Made by a program: the position numbers and the translations under genes. Source: Thermoplasmata archaeon (lineage in GTDB: Archaea > Thermoplasmatota > Thermoplasmata > Lutacidiplasmatales > UBA184). From it: a stretch of DNA of 6,085 nucleotides. How positions within the stretch are numbered: position 1 is the first letter of the stretch; every line of letters starts with the position of its first letter. Below the pieces are notes generated by a model. The model saw nothing but the letters and a program-made list of their open reading frames with translations, was not told where the DNA came from and made no database searches. The stretch covers positions 1 through 6,085 of the forward strand of contig JASHYY010000204.1 of assembly GCA_030042815.1 (NCBI GenBank), read 5' to 3'. Positions 5,291-6,085 of this stretch are shown one piece after another.

Positions 5291-5617
5291 TCAGTCGTAG
5301 CGCGGAACGTTCGGGTCGACCTCGACGGACCAGGCGTCGATCCCGCCCGCGAGGTTCGCCACCGAGCGATAGCCGCGCCCGGAAAGGAACCCGGCCACCA
5401 TCATCGACCGCGCCCCCCCGTGGCAGTAGACGATCAGCTCCCGGTCCTGCGGGATCTCGCCGAGTCGCTCCGGCACCTCGTTCATCGGGATGTGGAGCGA
5501 CGGGTCGATCCGTGCGACCTCGCGCTCGTGCGGCTCGCGCACATCGAGGAGGACGACCTCCTTCGGGCGCTCCTTGAGCCGGCGGGCGACCTCCGCGGGG
5601 TCGAGGATCTCGATCAC
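5291..5617 (-). CDS. Single-domain rhodanese-like sulfurtransferase
   Basis: The 108-residue product is one rhodanese domain, the usual size for the stand-alone GlpE/PspE-like class. It carries sulfane sulfur as a persulfide on the active-site cysteine and passes it to an acceptor. VVLLDVREPHERE (21-33) is the conserved CH2A-type motif. HIPMNEVPERL (42-52) precedes the helix. YCHGGARS (64-71) is the active-site loop, with Cys65 and Arg70 in the CxxxxR form. YRSVANLAGGIDAW (82-95) is the C-terminal CH2B-like signature. There is no signal peptide, so it is cytoplasmic. The start is GTG at 5617, placed by the domain boundary and by the TATA-like box 26-28 bases upstream. The physiological acceptor cannot be read from the context. 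It lies 25 bases after the CGNR gene and converges with the winged-helix gene. Confidence 0.95.
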   Translation of the reverse strand: MIEILDPAEVARRLKERPKEVVLLDVREPHEREVARIDPSLHIPMNEVPERLGEIPQDRELIVYCHGGARSMMVAGFLSGRGYRSVANLAGGIDAWSVEVDPNVPRYD

Positions 5618-5640
5618 GCGTCAAGAGCCGCGCTGCCGAC

Positions 5641-5648
5641 CTTTAGAG
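5641..5648 (-). promoter_or_regulatory. TATA box of the rhodanese gene overlapping the CGNR stop codon
   Basis: The minus strand reads AAACTCTAAAGG, centred about 27 bases before the GTG at 5617, the leaderless distance. The TAA at 5645-5643 is the stop of the upstream CGNR gene, so the end of one coding region doubles as the next promoter. No Shine-Dalgarno sequence is seen before the GTG. Confidence 0.58.
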
Positions 5649-6085
5649 TTTGTGGGCCCCCCGGTGACGGGTGGGGGAACGCTTCCGGGCGCGCCAACGT
5701 ACCTTGCGGTAGTGGCGCTGCACCCGGGCCCGGTTCCCGCAGCCGGTCGGGGAGCACCATCGCTGGTCGGCCCGGCGGGCCCAGAGGAAGTGAAGGCAAC
5801 CGGGACCCTCACAGCGGCGAACCTCCGGACCCTCCTCCCGACCGAGGAGGTCGATCGCCGAGCGGGCCGCGTAGCCCCCCACTCGCTCCGCGACCGGACG
5901 ACGCGCGGTGTCGTCCCGAAGCTGCCAACGTCCGCCCTCCCAGGCCAACCGGGCGACCGGATCGACCAGGGCGGCCCGGCGATTGAGGGACCGCAGGAGA
6001 CGGGGGTCGGGTCGGGTACCGTCCGCGGCGGACCGGAAGAGCCGACGCAACCCCTCGCGCAGGGCGCGAATCGTCCGGAGGTCCC
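5643..6085 (-). CDS. ABATE/CGNR zinc-finger protein, partial (N-terminus beyond right edge)
   Basis: The visible 146 residues are the C-terminal part of a CGNR zinc-finger protein, a family usually annotated as stress-induced or putative transcriptional regulators. The visible start, DLRTIRALREGLRRLF, matches the helical end of the ABATE N-terminal domain. ARLAWEGGRWQLR follows (visible residues 44-56), matching the family's domain junction. A helix with YAARSAIDLLG comes next. The zinc finger is RRCEGPGC (Cys91 and Cys96 in visible numbering), then RWCSPTGCGNRARVQRHYRK, giving two further cysteines and the name-giving CGNR (near 5743-5732). The tail is strongly basic (WRARKRSPTRHRGAHKL), suiting nucleic-acid binding. 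The frame is open to the window edge. An in-frame TTG at 6050 lies inside the ABATE domain and is not a start. The family is common in Actinobacteria and uncommon in archaea, so transfer is possible. Regulatory targets are unknown. Confidence 0.92.
   Translation of the reverse strand, partial: DLRTIRALREGLRRLFRSAADGTRPDPRLLRSLNRRAALVDPVARLAWEGGRWQLRDDTARRPVAERVGGYAARSAIDLLGREEGPEVRRCEGPGCLHFLWARRADQRWCSPTGCGNRARVQRHYRKVRWRARKRSPTRHRGAHKL

Noticed and set aside
6048..6050. TTG at 6050 as the start of the CGNR protein
   Set aside because: The frame stays open to the window edge, and the upstream residues (DLRTIRALREG) continue the ABATE-domain helix, so the gene is truncated by the window.

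Overview
This window is GC-rich and gene-dense, and it most likely comes from an archaeon. Three things support that: a full-length archaeosine-type tRNA-guanine transglycosylase with a C-terminal PUA domain; a Kae1-type t6A enzyme opening with the archaeal/eukaryotic pattern GIESTAHT; and TATA-like boxes centred about 26-28 bases upstream of start codons, as expected for leaderless archaeal transcripts. The proteins are rich in arginine, not in acidic residues, which argues against a haloarchaeon. A high-GC member of the Thermoplasmata or a related euryarchaeal lineage is my best guess, but this is an inference and not proven by the window.

Layout. Positions 1-3594 hold four minus-strand genes. 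In transcription order they are a family 5 uracil-DNA glycosylase (3594-2884), the archaeosine TGT (2859-922), an unrecognised 76-residue protein (840-610) and the N-terminal 185 residues of Kae1 (557 to the left edge). Two of these modify tRNA at different sites (G15 and A37), so most of this arm concerns nucleic-acid base modification and repair. A 106-base divergent promoter region (3595-3700) separates them from a plus-strand pair. The first of that pair is a 405-residue bactofilin-like beta-helix protein (3701-4918), built from a strikingly regular 17-residue repeat. The second is a small winged-helix protein (4934-5266) with a clear Shine-Dalgarno sequence. Converging on this pair from the right are a single-domain rhodanese (5617-5291) and, upstream of it, the C-terminal part of an ABATE/CGNR zinc-finger regulator that runs off the right edge (6085-5643).

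Expression. Nearly every gene that begins a transcript has an AT-rich TATA-like patch at leaderless distance, and these patches stand out in the high-GC background. The gene that is clearly internal to an operon, the winged-helix gene, instead has GGAGGG six bases before its ATG. In two places (UDG to TGT and CGNR to rhodanese) the downstream gene's TATA-like box overlaps the upstream gene's TAA stop codon.

The least ordinary content is the long repeat-built bactofilin-like protein with its co-transcribed winged-helix partner. Next are the unassigned 76-residue protein between two tRNA-modification genes, and a CGNR protein in an apparently archaeal genome. I see no RNA genes, CRISPR arrays, insertion sequences or attachment sites, and no gene-free stretch longer than about 106 bases.
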